Assembly (NCBI GenBank): GCA_045651685.1
Contig: JAZRSV010000027.1
Span: 27,306-91,305 of the forward strand
DNA length: 64,000 bases
Direction of reading: 5' to 3'
Origin: CAKVLS01 sp045651685
GTDB taxonomy: Bacteria > Bacillota > Clostridia > Christensenellales > UBA1242
Shown: in pieces, positions 43,243-52,010 of the stretch
Layout: each line of letters starts with the position of its first letter
Position numbering within the stretch: position 1 is the first letter of the stretch
Notes under the pieces: generated by a model
The model's database searches: none
Seen by the model: the letters and a program-made list of their open reading frames with translations, nothing else
Told to the model about the DNA's origin: nothing
Made by a program: the position numbers and the translations under genes

Positions 43243-43271
43243 TTGCAAATTATATTATATTATTGTATACT
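43243..43271 (+). promoter_or_regulatory. Promoter for the membrane protein gene
   Basis: TTGCAA (43243-43248), 17-base spacer, TATACT (43266-43271), about 50 bases before the ATG. Confidence 0.65.
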
Positions 43272-43323
43272 TTATATATCAAAATTGGTTTTTACAAAAT
43301 TTAATATTAAGGAAAAAATAGTT

Positions 43324-44268
43324 ATGATGTTTAGAAATTCGGTTAGACTTATTTTATCTAACTTTTCTAATGTATGGAAGTTGTTATTGTATTATGTGAT
43401 ATGTACAGTTATTTCTTTGGCGATTTTGTATCCTATTGCTAGCCCAATTATTGCCAAGTTAAACGCTGCACATGTTTTTTCTGATATACAATTGTTATTT
43501 AATGGTTTGTTTTCTCAACCTGATCAAATAGCAGTGACAGCAGACCAAATTATGGTGACAATAGGTGAGGTGCTTTCTGCCAATGCAGATAAGTTTATAC
43601 TAAACTATGTTTTCTTTGGTATTGTAGTTTTGGCTGTTATGCCATTTTTGTATGGTTTGGGCGAACTTGCTATAAGCGAAGTTTTGTATGGTTTTATGAC
43701 TAGTCAAACTAACTATAGCTTTACAGGTTGCTATATTCGCAATTTGGGCAGATCTTGTTTATTGCAATTAACAAAAATGATCACCGTGTTGCCTATCAAC
43801 ATTATTACTGTACTTAGCTTGTACGGTGTTGTAAAACTACTTGCTACTGGACTTATAGGCAATATACTATTAAGTGTATTGATTTGTATTGTTATAGTTG
43901 CTTTTGTAGCTTTCAAAAACACCTTGTTTAGCTGCTGGACTCCAGCTGTTGCTGTGCATGATGTTGGACCTTTTAAGGCTCTAAAGATGTGTTTTAGAAC
44001 TGTTTTCCACAACTTCTTTAGCGTATTTTCTACTGCTATAGCTGTCATCGTTATGGCTATAACTGTTAACTTTATTTTTGGCTTGTTTACTTTTACTATT
44101 GCTTTTGTTATTACTTTGCCACTTACTATATTTGTATGGTATGTATTCCACATGGTTGCATACTTTAGCAATCAAGGTATGAGATTTTATGTGTATCCAG
44201 ATATGTTTATTACACCAAAACGCATAAAAGAACAAGAAACAATCAAAAAGTTAAAATACTATCTATAA
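43324..44268 (+). CDS. Polytopic membrane protein, unknown function
   Basis: 314 residues from ATG 43324 or 43327 (AAGGAAAAA upstream). About six membrane helices, with S-N-F-S-N-V-W-K at the N-terminus, a central C-W-T-P-A-V-A-V-H segment and a basic C-terminal tail (K-R-I-K-E-Q-E-T-I-K-K). The amphipathic and helix pattern resembles DUF975/glycerophosphoryl-type membrane proteins only loosely. It has its own promoter and appears to be host sequence just outside the capsid cluster. Confidence 0.7.
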   Translation: MMFRNSVRLILSNFSNVWKLLLYYVICTVISLAILYPIASPIIAKLNAAHVFSDIQLLFNGLFSQPDQIAVTADQIMVTIGEVLSANADKFILNYVFFGIVVLAVMPFLYGLGELAISEVLYGFMTSQTNYSFTGCYIRNLGRSCLLQLTKMITVLPINIITVLSLYGVVKLLATGLIGNILLSVLICIVIVAFVAFKNTLFSCWTPAVAVHDVGPFKALKMCFRTVFHNFFSVFSTAIAVIVMAITVNFIFGLFTFTIAFVITLPLTIFVWYVFHMVAYFSNQGMRFYVYPDMFITPKRIKEQETIKKLKYYL

Positions 44269-44486
44269 TTTTGTCAAACTTTGACAATAATGTTTTATAA
44301 AAAAATTAATGCTTGCAAAAAAACTTTGCAAGTGCTATAGTTATGTACTTTGTCTGATAATAACACTTTTGGTGTTAATATATTTTGTGCTACAAATTTA
44401 GCACTAAAAATTAATAATACATTTTTTGGGGTATATATTGTTATATATCTCTTTTGGTATGCAAAATTTTATTAACTAGCAATATC

Positions 44487-44514
44487 AAGTCTAAATTTGC
44501 TTTTTAGACTTTTT
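44487..44514 (+). promoter_or_regulatory. Stem-loop in the leader of the RNase J gene
   Basis: AAGTCTAAA / TTTAGACTT, a 9-bp stem with a TTTGCTT loop followed by TTTATATATT, 26 bases before the ATG. Another hairpin, CTTGCAAA / TTTGCAAG, lies near 44312-44334. Otherwise the 271-base gap 44269-44539 is AT-rich without genes. Confidence 0.5.
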
Positions 44515-44539
44515 ATATATTATTTTTAAGGAGAATACA

Positions 44540-46195
44540 ATGAAAGAAAATTTGAAAGTAATGTTCTTGGGTGGTGTAGATGAAATTGGTAAAAATATGA
44601 CCGTCCTAGAATATGGAGAAGATATTATCGTTATCGATAGCGGCCTTGCTTTTCCTAGCGATGACATGCCTGGTATCGATTTGGTAGTACCTGACATAAC
44701 ATATCTTAGCATGAACAAAGATCGTGTAAGAGGTATATTTATCACTCACGGTCACGAAGACCACATTGGCTCTTTGCCATATGTTTTGGACGAACTACAT
44801 GTACCAGTATATGGTAGTGGTCTAACACTTGGTTTGGTTGATACAAAACTTCGTGAGTTTAGAGATATCAATGCCGAACTTAACACTATAAAATCAGGTT
44901 CTGTTATACATGCTGGTTGCTTTAAGGTAGAGTTTGTGTCTGTCACTCACTCTATACCTGGTGCAATGGCTCTTGCTATAACAACCCCTGTTGGTTTGGT
45001 TGTACACACAGGTGACTTTAAGATTGACCAAACACCTATCAATGGTGATGGTTTTAATATTCAACGCTTTGCCGAACTAGGTAAAAAAGGTGTTTCTTTG
45101 CTTTTGTGCGAGAGTACCAATGTAGAAAGAAGTGGTTTTGCCATGAGCGAAGCGCATGTTGGTAGAACTCTTGATGAACTATTTGGTAGGCTTACTGACA
45201 AAAGAATATTTATCGCAACATTTGCATCAAATGTACACCGTTTGCAACAAATTATGGACTTGTCAAAAAAATACAACAGAAAAATAGCCTTTTCTGGTAG
45301 AAGCATGATCAATGTATCAGATGTTGCTATTAAACTAGGCGAGTTAAAAAGCGATAAAGAAAATATCATCGATATTGATAAGATAGAAAAATACGAAGAT
45401 AAAGAACTTATTATCATCACAACAGGTAGCCAAGGCGAAGCAATGAGCGCGCTTACTCGTATGTCTAATGACAACTTTAACAAAGTAAGACTTGGCGAAA
45501 ACGATGCAGTTATTATTTCTGCTAGCCCAATACCAGGAAACGAAAAGAGTATCAATACAGTTATCAACAACCTATATCGCAAGGGTTGTACAGTTATATA
45601 TGATGAGCTTGCCGATGTCCATGTATCTGGCCACGCATATCAAGAAGAACTAAAAATAATGCATTCTTTATTAAAACCAAAATTCTTTATACCTGTACAT
45701 GGCGAATATAGACATATGCGTCGTCATCAACTACTAGCTCAAGAGATGGGTATGCCAGCTCGCAATATTATTATTCCAGAGCTTGGTATGTGTGTAGAAG
45801 TTAATCGCAACTACTTTAGAGCGACAGGTACAGTTGTAGCAGGTGAGAGACTTGTTGACGGTACTGGTCTTGGCGACCTTGAGAGCGTTGTTTTGCGTGA
45901 TCGTAAGTTGCTTAGCGAAGAAGGTTTGTGTGTAGTATTGCTAACTATATCTTCTCGCAGTCGTGAAGTAATAGGCGAACCAAATATTATTTCTCGTGGT
46001 TTTATCTATCAAGACGAAGCTAGCGAAGTTATCACCGATGCTAAAGAAGCAATCTTAACCGGTCTTGCTAATCTTGACATAAAAGACCTTGACCTTAACG
46101 AGCTAAAAATGGCAGTAAAAAAAGTAGCATCAAACTACTTCTTCAGAAAAACAAAAAGAAAACCAATGATATTAACAATAGTTAACGAACAATAA
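44540..46195 (+). CDS. rnj: Ribonuclease J
   Basis: 551 residues, AAGGAG before the ATG. A beta-CASP metallo-beta-lactamase RNase: H-G-H-E-D-H-I-G (zinc site, about residues 73-80), V-H-T-G-D-F-K, S-G-H-A-Y-Q-E-E and P-V-H-G-E-Y-R-H. RNase J has 5' exonuclease and endonuclease activity and matures or decays mRNA in Gram-positives. The length and C-terminal domain are typical. It heads a unit with the O-methyltransferase (2-base gap) and the U32 peptidase. Confidence 0.96.
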   Translation: MKENLKVMFLGGVDEIGKNMTVLEYGEDIIVIDSGLAFPSDDMPGIDLVVPDITYLSMNKDRVRGIFITHGHEDHIGSLPYVLDELHVPVYGSGLTLGLVDTKLREFRDINAELNTIKSGSVIHAGCFKVEFVSVTHSIPGAMALAITTPVGLVVHTGDFKIDQTPINGDGFNIQRFAELGKKGVSLLLCESTNVERSGFAMSEAHVGRTLDELFGRLTDKRIFIATFASNVHRLQQIMDLSKKYNRKIAFSGRSMINVSDVAIKLGELKSDKENIIDIDKIEKYEDKELIIITTGSQGEAMSALTRMSNDNFNKVRLGENDAVIISASPIPGNEKSINTVINNLYRKGCTVIYDELADVHVSGHAYQEELKIMHSLLKPKFFIPVHGEYRHMRRHQLLAQEMGMPARNIIIPELGMCVEVNRNYFRATGTVVAGERLVDGTGLGDLESVVLRDRKLLSEEGLCVVLLTISSRSREVIGEPNIISRGFIYQDEASEVITDAKEAILTGLANLDIKDLDLNELKMAVKKVASNYFFRKTKRKPMILTIVNEQ

Positions 46196-46197
46196 TT

Positions 46198-46839
46198 ATG
46201 ATTATTTCTAACCTAACCGAAGATTTTTTGAATAAATTAGCAATGCCAACTGACCCCCAACTAAAAGAGTTGGAGGCTTTTGCGCGCCAAAAATTTATAC
46301 CAGTTATGATAGATCAAACAGCCAATTTTTTGGCACTGCTTACTAGACTTATAAAACCACAAAGCATATTAGAAATAGGCACTGCGATTGGTTATTCTGG
46401 TACGATTTTGCTAAACAATAGTCCAAAAACTTGCCATCTAACAACATATGAAAAGATGCAAAGCAATTATGAAATAGCAAGTCAAACTTTTGCAAAATTT
46501 GGCAAAGCTAGTCAAGTGACCCAGCTACTTGGAGATGCTGGCGAACTTTTGCAACAACAAACAGGCGAGTTTGATATGATATTTTTGGATGGCCCAAAAG
46601 GACAATACATAAAATATCTACCAACACTACTAAAACTACTAAAAGTAGGTGGAGTGCTTGTTTCTGACAATGTTTTGTTTAAGGGTATGATAACAGGTGA
46701 GGTTAAAACTCCAAGAGATCATAACACTATAAAAAACAATATGACAAAGTTTATCGAGACAATATATGCCGATAACACTTTACAAAATTCTTTGCTTAAT
46801 GTCGGTGACGGCGTTTTGATAAGTATTAAGATAAAATAG
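46198..46839 (+). CDS. O-methyltransferase (YrrM-like, class I SAM)
   Basis: 213 residues. I-L-E-I-G-T-A-I-G-Y-S is the SAM loop (about residues 58-68); F-D-M-I-F-L-D-G-P-K-G (about 124-134) and V-S-D-N-V-L (about 155-160) complete the catechol-type methyltransferase fold. YrrM of Bacillus methylates a tRNA uridine (5-hydroxyuridine to 5-methoxyuridine, TrmR), and the U32 peptidase gene downstream is the usual partner (TrhP-type), so a tRNA-wobble role is likely. Starts 2 bases after the RNase J stop, with no own Shine-Dalgarno. Confidence 0.9.
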   Translation: MIISNLTEDFLNKLAMPTDPQLKELEAFARQKFIPVMIDQTANFLALLTRLIKPQSILEIGTAIGYSGTILLNNSPKTCHLTTYEKMQSNYEIASQTFAKFGKASQVTQLLGDAGELLQQQTGEFDMIFLDGPKGQYIKYLPTLLKLLKVGGVLVSDNVLFKGMITGEVKTPRDHNTIKNNMTKFIETIYADNTLQNSLLNVGDGVLISIKIK

Positions 46840-46849
46840 AGGGAGTACT

Positions 46850-48073
46850 ATGTTAGAACTATTAGCCCCAGCAGGCAATATGGAAAAACTAAAAACAGCT
46901 ATATATTATGGCGCTGATGCTGTATATTTTGCTGGCAAAAAATATGGTCTTCGTGCTTTTTCTGACAACTTTGATTTGGACGAATTAAAGCAGTCTGTAG
47001 ACTATTGCCATGAGCATAATGTAAAAGCATATATCACTATCAATATTATAGCTCATAACCCAGACTTTGACGGTCTAGAAGAGTATGTAAAATATTTGTA
47101 CAGTATTGGCGTAGATGCTGTTATTGTAGCAGATATAGGCATTATAGATTTTATCAGAAAAACTGTGCCAGAACTAGACATACATGTTAGCACTCAAGCT
47201 AATATTACTAACAAGTATAGCGCAAAGTTTTTTGTTGATATGGGCGTAAAGCGTATTATTCTTGCAAGAGAGTTGTCTATTACCGAGATCAAACAAATAC
47301 GCGACTTTGTGCCACCAGAGATAGAGATAGAGGCGTTTGTACATGGCGCTATGTGTATTAGTTATTCTGGCAGATGTCTTTTGTCTAACTACCTTGCAAA
47401 AAGAGATGCCAATTGCGGAGCTTGCGTGCAAGCTTGTCGTTGGGAGTATACAATTACCGAAAAGAACAGACAAGGCGAGCAATACCCAATTGAACAAGAT
47501 AGTCGTGGTACATATATTCTTAACAGCAAAGACCTTAATATGCTAGATTATATTGATCAATTGTACAAAGCTGGTGTCACCAGCCTTAAGATAGAAGGCC
47601 GTATGAAATCGCCTTATTATGTAGCAACTGTAGTCAATGCATATCGTAGAGCTATTGATAGTTTGCTAAAGGATGTTGACGCATATAAGCCCGACCCAAT
47701 GCTTCAATTAGAACTTGCCAAAACAAGTCATAGACAATTTACTACAGGCTTTAACTTTAAGGACAAGTTTAAGGAAGAGAGCGAATATTTAGAGACCTCT
47801 TATCCTGTTCAAAGTCACGAATTTGTTGCTATCGTGACAGGCGATGCAAAAGATGGTTTTGTCCAAATAGAGCAACGCAATCGCTTTGTAGTAGGCGATG
47901 AGTTAGAGATATTGTCACCAAGCAAATACTTTAATCAAACAATAACAATTACAAAAATTAAAACCCAAGATGGTGAATTTATAGATGACGCAAAAAATGT
48001 ACAACAAACAGTGTTTATCGAAACTGACAAGCAATTGCGTCAAGGCGATATTTTAAGACGCCAAGCAAAATAA
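46850..48073 (+). CDS. U32-family peptidase / tRNA hydroxylation factor
   Basis: 407 residues. The U32 signature E-A-F-V-H-G-A-M-C-I-S-Y-S-G-R-C lies near residue 162, followed by the cysteines of D-A-N-C-G-A-C-V-Q-A-C-R-W, which hold an Fe-S cluster in relatives. YegQ/TrhP-type proteins make 5-hydroxyuridine at tRNA position 34, the substrate of the neighbouring methyltransferase. Behind GAGGGAG, 10 bases after that gene. A terminator follows. Confidence 0.92.
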   Translation: MLELLAPAGNMEKLKTAIYYGADAVYFAGKKYGLRAFSDNFDLDELKQSVDYCHEHNVKAYITINIIAHNPDFDGLEEYVKYLYSIGVDAVIVADIGIIDFIRKTVPELDIHVSTQANITNKYSAKFFVDMGVKRIILARELSITEIKQIRDFVPPEIEIEAFVHGAMCISYSGRCLLSNYLAKRDANCGACVQACRWEYTITEKNRQGEQYPIEQDSRGTYILNSKDLNMLDYIDQLYKAGVTSLKIEGRMKSPYYVATVVNAYRRAIDSLLKDVDAYKPDPMLQLELAKTSHRQFTTGFNFKDKFKEESEYLETSYPVQSHEFVAIVTGDAKDGFVQIEQRNRFVVGDELEILSPSKYFNQTITITKIKTQDGEFIDDAKNVQQTVFIETDKQLRQGDILRRQAK

Positions 48074-48083
48074 AATATGCAAG

Positions 48084-48113
48084 ACCTCAAAGATAAAATT
48101 GAGGTTTTTTTTT
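48084..48113 (+). terminator. Intrinsic terminator after the U32 gene
   Basis: ACCTCAA / TTGAGGT hairpin, loop AGATAAAA, and a run of nine T. A second inverted repeat, TTGTGTAC (48112) / GTACACAA (48145) followed by eight T, lies just downstream. Confidence 0.8.
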
Positions 48114-48181
48114 GTGTACGGACAAGTTAGCATTGTGCCCAAAAGTACACAATTTTTTTTGTACAAGCAAAAAACAACAAT

Positions 48182-48217
48182 CTTCGACATATATATAACC
48201 ATAAACACTTGTCGGAG
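48182..48217 (+). promoter_or_regulatory. Hairpin covering the sigK ribosome binding site
   Basis: CTTCGACA (48182-48189) pairs with TGTCGGAG (48210-48217), eight pairs with one G.T. The 3' arm contains the GGAG of the sigK Shine-Dalgarno, so translation would need the stem to open. Confidence 0.45.
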
Positions 48218-48223
48218 GGGTTT

Positions 48224-48928
48224 ATGATTGTAGAAAATTTTATGTCTTTTATGAACAAGATTATGTTGTTTTCGGCATATGTAAACAATGTTTCGTGTTT
48301 TCCCAAACCGTTAACTTTGGAGCAAGAAAAAGAATTTTTTGAAAATTTTTGGGCAGGGGACGAGCAGGCAAAAGAAAAATTAATTAGTCACAACTTAAGA
48401 CTTGTGGCACACATTGTCAAAAAGTACAATACAGCAGGCGAAGCAGATGACCTAATATCAGTCGGTTCTATTGGTCTTATAAAGGCGATAAACTCGTTTA
48501 GGTACGACAAAAATACTCAATTTAGTACATATGCAGCAAGGTGTATAGAAAACGAAATTTTAATGCTAATAAGGGTTAACAAAAAGCACCAACAAGTATT
48601 AGCTCTCAACGAATGTTTGGGCAAAGATAAAGACGGCAACGAAATATGCCTTATGGATATTGTACCCAATATCGAAGGCGATGTTATCGAAACTGTCGAA
48701 AATAATATACTAACCGAAAAACTTCTCAATATTATAAAAAAAGTGCTGTCACCAAGAGAATATCAAATAATATGCATGCGCTTTGGCGTGGGTGGCAAAC
48801 CTAGTCTAACTCAACGAGAAGTGGCAAAAAAACTAGGTATATCACGCTCATATATCAGCAGGCTAGAGAAAAAAGCCCTAGAAGTCATAAGACATAATGT
48901 AAAACAACAACAAATATACTTTAGTTAG
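48224..48928 (+). CDS. sigK: Sporulation sigma factor SigK (pro-form)
   Basis: 234 residues from ATG 48224 behind GGAGGGG. The first about 22 residues are a hydrophobic pro-sequence (M-S-F-M-N-K-I-M-L-F-S-A-Y-V) cut off in other species by SpoIVFB. Region 2 follows at F-P-K-P-L and H-N-L-R-L-V-A-H-I-V-K-K, then A-A-R-C-I-E-N-E-I-L-M and a region 4 HTH (S-L-T-Q-R-E-V-A-K-K-L-G-I-S-R-S-Y-I-S-R). This is the late mother-cell sigma factor. It is uninterrupted, with no skin-type insertion. Its presence suggests an endospore-forming lineage. Confidence 0.93.
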   Translation: MIVENFMSFMNKIMLFSAYVNNVSCFPKPLTLEQEKEFFENFWAGDEQAKEKLISHNLRLVAHIVKKYNTAGEADDLISVGSIGLIKAINSFRYDKNTQFSTYAARCIENEILMLIRVNKKHQQVLALNECLGKDKDGNEICLMDIVPNIEGDVIETVENNILTEKLLNIIKKVLSPREYQIICMRFGVGGKPSLTQREVAKKLGISRSYISRLEKKALEVIRHNVKQQQIYFS

Positions 48929-48989
48929 TTGTTTTAATCTTCTTTTTTTGTTAATATTAATATGTAAGCAAAATAAAGGAGACAATTAT

Positions 48990-49355
48990 ATGTTAGTATT
49001 TTTTCTATTTGTACCAGCGGTAGCTTTGACTGTTTTGGGTATTATGTACATCACAGGCAAAGGTCTTAAATATATTGTAAGTGGTTCGCAAGTAGACCCT
49101 CAAGCTGTTGCTACTTATTCTCAACAACGCAACCCAGTTAACAATTGCAAATTTTTTGGCATATTGATGTTAATAGGTGCAGTATATAGCGTTATGTTAG
49201 CTATTGGCGTACTTACTAGACTTTATCTAATTATTTCTATTAGTACTATAGTAGTTGCAATTTTGGGTATGGGTAGTGTGTTATATTATTACAATGCAAA
49301 AGCTTTGAGAGCAAAAGGAGTAAAAAATGCAAGCAATAAAAATGCTCAAAACTAG
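48990..49355 (+). CDS. DUF3784-type small membrane protein
   Basis: 121 residues from ATG 48990 (AAAGGAGA upstream). Three hydrophobic segments: residues 1-20, about 55-75 and about 80-100. The order, a helix, a Y-I-V-S-G loop, then C-K-F-F-G-I-L-M-L-I-G and a last helix pair, fits DUF3784. Function unknown. Its end overlaps the nitroreductase by 29 bases. Confidence 0.75.
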   Translation: MLVFFLFVPAVALTVLGIMYITGKGLKYIVSGSQVDPQAVATYSQQRNPVNNCKFFGILMLIGAVYSVMLAIGVLTRLYLIISISTIVVAILGMGSVLYYYNAKALRAKGVKNASNKNAQN

Positions 49356-49824
49356 AAAGTCAGATCGCAAATTTTTGCCATATAGCATTGACTTAAACAT
49401 CATCGAAGATATCATAGATTGTGCTAGACTATCTGCCAGCGCAAAAAATGTTCAACCATGGCACTTTGTTGTTATTGACGATACACAAATAAAAACTAAA
49501 ATATCTCAACTAGCCAAAAATGGCGCCTTTATACAAGACTGTGGGGTATGTGTAGCAGTATTCTGTCAAGATAGTGAGTATGCGCAACAAGATGGTAGCG
49601 CAGCTACACAAAATATACTTAACGCAGCTACTGCATATGACCTTGGTAGTTGTTGGGTGGCGGGATACAACAAGTCTTATTCTGATGCTGTTGCAGATTT
49701 GTTGCAAGCACCAAAAGACTACAAACTTATCAGTCTAGTTGCAATTGGTATAATAAAAGAAAAAACTGCTCGTGCAGACAAAAAGCCTCTTGCTCAAGTT
49801 ATGAGTTATAATAAGTTTGAATAA
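49327..49824 (+). CDS. Nitroreductase-family FMN oxidoreductase
   Basis: 165 residues, AGGAG before the ATG. The short form of the family: R-K-S-D-R-K-F (FMN phosphate contact), A-R-L-S-A-S-A-K-N-V-Q-P-W-H-F-V-V, and a C-terminal G-S-C-W-V-A-G and L-V-A-I-G segment. It reduces nitro compounds, quinones or flavins using NAD(P)H. The substrate cannot be told from sequence. Confidence 0.88.
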   Translation: MQAIKMLKTRKSDRKFLPYSIDLNIIEDIIDCARLSASAKNVQPWHFVVIDDTQIKTKISQLAKNGAFIQDCGVCVAVFCQDSEYAQQDGSAATQNILNAATAYDLGSCWVAGYNKSYSDAVADLLQAPKDYKLISLVAIGIIKEKTARADKKPLAQVMSYNKFE

Positions 49825-49885
49825 ACTTGCCTTTCTAGTTATGTATAGCAGGTAAAAAATACTATTGTTAATTGTATTATAAAAA

Positions 49886-49914
49886 TAAGAACCTATCTTT
49901 TTAGGTTCTTTTTT
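49886..49914 (+). terminator. Intrinsic terminator after the nitroreductase
   Basis: AAGAACCTA / TAGGTTCTT hairpin with T-run. Confidence 0.85.
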
Positions 49915-49929
49915 ATATCAAAACAGCAT

Positions 49930-49958
49930 TGACAAAAATTTTTGTAGGTTATATAATA
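49930..49958 (+). promoter_or_regulatory. Consensus promoter of rnpB
   Basis: TTGACA (49930-49935), 17-base spacer, TATAAT (49953-49958); predicted start near 49965. Confidence 0.85.
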
Positions 49959-49964
49959 TCACTG

Positions 49965-50290
49965 TTAGATAGCCAGATGGTCGCGGGGTAGCAATACCAC
50001 GAGGAAAGTCCGGGCTTCATAGGACAGGGTGCTGGGTAACGCCCAGTGAGGGCGACCTTAAGGAAAGTGCAACAGAAATAAACCGCCAACCTAGTTGGTA
50101 AGGATGGAAAGGCGAGGTAAGAGCTCACCGCCCGGTTGGTGACAATCGGGGCTCTGTAAACCCCACTCGAAGCAAGATGAAAAAACCGTCAAAAGTTGTC
50201 CGCTTGGTTTTTTAAGAGTGTCGCTTGAGTTGTATGGTAACATACAACCTAGATAGATGGCCATCAAATACAGAACTCGGCTTATAGACT
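49965..50290 (+). ncRNA. rnpB: RNase P RNA, bacterial type A
   Basis: The conserved P4 core is visible at both ends: GAGGAAAGTCCGGGCTTC near 49999-50016 and ACAGAACTCGGCTTATAG near 50269-50286, which pair long-range. Between lie the J-strand GGTAAGGATGGAAAGGCG-type segment near 50097 and a P15-like region with TTGGT. It is the catalytic RNA that removes 5' leaders from pre-tRNA. A perfect promoter lies upstream and a terminator downstream, so both ends are known to within a few bases. The presence of the GGTT-containing loop and an overall length of about 326 fit type A rather than the Bacillus type B. Confidence 0.95.
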
Positions 50291-50304
50291 ATTCTAATAT
50301 TATA

Positions 50305-50338
50305 AAAAAAGAAGTATTAATTTACTTCTTTTTTTTTG
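50305..50338 (+). terminator. Intrinsic terminator of rnpB
   Basis: AAGAAGTA / TTACTTCTT hairpin followed by a long T-run. Confidence 0.85.
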
Positions 50339-50372
50339 TATAAAAAATGCACCTACTTGCAATACTTAATGC

Positions 50373-51920
50373 ATGAATATTATTATTGTATTATTAATTG
50401 CTGTAGCTGGTGTCAATGCCTGTGCTATAGGCATAATAGGCCTTATAATAAGTATCTTAAACAGGCCAAAACTTAAGCGTAGATATAATGCTCCAAAAAA
50501 GCTTACCGCGATAAAAAAGCTGTTTTTTGACGATCTAAACAGCGCAGAGTATTATACCTTGTGCAAGATAAAGTACAACATGCCAGAGCTAAAAAGTGAT
50601 TATGGCCAGTATCTGACCTTATTAAAAAACGCCGGATATAATATAGAGTTTCCATTGTATAAGATTTCTATGCTTGGTGGGTACAATAAGAACTGCTTAA
50701 AAAAAGAACTTGGCATTTTGCGCAAATTAGAAGAGTATGGTTATGCCGTAAACATAGCTATTAATTTTGACTCAAAAAAGTTTGACTATAAAGAATTATT
50801 ATATATAGCTAGAGAGCAAAGTTTTGTATCAAGTATAGTTAAGATATATAATACCAACGATGTCGAGCTAAAGCTTTTGTGGGCGCTTAATATGTTTAAT
50901 ATCAACTATATGTGTGTCACAAAAAAAGCTCTTTTTGATACCAAACATGTTGGTTGTTCGGTAGATATCGCTAATGTTAGATACAACTTTTTTGATGAGA
51001 GTTATATAGATTTTGTATACAAATCGCAAGTTAATGCCAACAACTTTGTGGTAGCTAGTAGTAGAACTTTTGATTATAAAAAAGCCTTTGCTTTGCAACG
51101 ATTTAACTTTATTAATCTTGCCAAACACAAACAAAGTGTTGTGTTTAATATGTATATACCTTTTAGCGTGGATGACAAAAAGTCTTGCTATTTTTCTTTT
51201 GCGCATACTAGCAAAAGTTTTACTTTGACCAATCTTATAACTAACAAAACCATAACCTATACAAGCAACCTGCCAATTTTTACAAAAGCAGTTGTGACAA
51301 AGCAGGGTGTATGTATTAATTATAAAATAACCAAACAAACTTATCTTTTTGTTGGCACTTGTTATGATAGTGTTGTATGTCTGCCAGATTTTGTCAAGGG
51401 TGAAGAGTTGTTTGTCTCTGCCAAAGAGTGCTACAAACAGTTATCTCCAATTAAGGTGTTTACGAGTAGTCCTACGCTTAACAAACTTATTAATACTTTG
51501 CTGCCCAATCGCATTGTTGCAAGTGTTATTTATGATCCAAGCAGGCACTATGATAATTTTGTTAAGTTTGCCAATAACATATCGGTTTGCCCACAAAATA
51601 TGTCAATTTTGTGCCACAAATATTTATGCTTAAAAAATCTGTTTGTTAATAGTGCTAGTTGTGTGGTAGATTATTATGCCTTAATTTATATGTATTTGGG
51701 ATTGTATTTTACTCAATCTGCAATTTATTTTAACCCATACAAACGCTATATTTTGACCAATTCAAAACTGCAATATTTCAAAAACAATCACACCTGCGAG
51801 GTAGATGTTGTTAACAATACAAACGATGCTACAAGCTTTGTCATAAACAATGTCGAGTATAGTAATATAAAATTTATCAAATACTCTCAATTAACCAATA
51901 AGTTAGTTTTACAATTTTGA
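50373..51920 (+). CDS. Large orphan protein with N-terminal membrane helix
   Basis: 515 residues. One N-terminal membrane helix (residues 3-28), then a basic segment (R-P-K-L-K-R-R-Y) and about 480 residues without any family I recognise. They are rich in N, K, F and Y, with several cysteines and beta-type strands (F-T-L-T-N-L-I-T-N-K-T-I-T-Y-T). The ATG lacks a Shine-Dalgarno; AATACT with an extended TG lies six bases before it, suggesting a leaderless start. Flanked by rnpB and rarA, both core genes. Base composition is like the neighbours. Confidence 0.7.
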   Translation: MNIIIVLLIAVAGVNACAIGIIGLIISILNRPKLKRRYNAPKKLTAIKKLFFDDLNSAEYYTLCKIKYNMPELKSDYGQYLTLLKNAGYNIEFPLYKISMLGGYNKNCLKKELGILRKLEEYGYAVNIAINFDSKKFDYKELLYIAREQSFVSSIVKIYNTNDVELKLLWALNMFNINYMCVTKKALFDTKHVGCSVDIANVRYNFFDESYIDFVYKSQVNANNFVVASSRTFDYKKAFALQRFNFINLAKHKQSVVFNMYIPFSVDDKKSCYFSFAHTSKSFTLTNLITNKTITYTSNLPIFTKAVVTKQGVCINYKITKQTYLFVGTCYDSVVCLPDFVKGEELFVSAKECYKQLSPIKVFTSSPTLNKLINTLLPNRIVASVIYDPSRHYDNFVKFANNISVCPQNMSILCHKYLCLKNLFVNSASCVVDYYALIYMYLGLYFTQSAIYFNPYKRYILTNSKLQYFKNNHTCEVDVVNNTNDATSFVINNVEYSNIKFIKYSQLTNKLVLQF

Positions 51921-51936
51921 TTATATTTGTTATAAT
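51908..51936 (+). promoter_or_regulatory. Promoter of rarA, inside the end of the upstream gene
   Basis: TTTACA (51908-51913), 17-base spacer, TATAAT (51931-51936) with TG-T before it. Confidence 0.65.
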
Positions 51937-51947
51937 ATTTACATTAA

Positions 51948-52001
51948 CTTAAAGGTTGAAAAATTTTTGTTGCAACTTTTAAGCAGTTGCAACTTTTTTT
52001 T
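51948..52001 (+). promoter_or_regulatory. Putative transcription attenuator in the rarA leader
   Basis: Terminator: GTTGCAACT (51969-51977) pairs with AGTTGCAAC (51985-51993), followed by eight T (51994-52001). Alternative: CTTAAAGGTTG (51948-51958) pairs with CAACTTTTAAG (51973-51983), eleven pairs with one G.T, which would use the terminator's 5' arm. The SD and ATG of rarA lie directly after. A plain terminator for the upstream gene is the simpler reading. Confidence 0.45.
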
Positions 52002-52010
52002 GAGGTATTT

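Noticed and set aside
48209..48928. sigK start at 48209 and a skin-type interruption
   Set aside because: The ribosome site GGAGGGG lies at 48214-48220, so ATG 48224 is the start; the frame is continuous to the stop.
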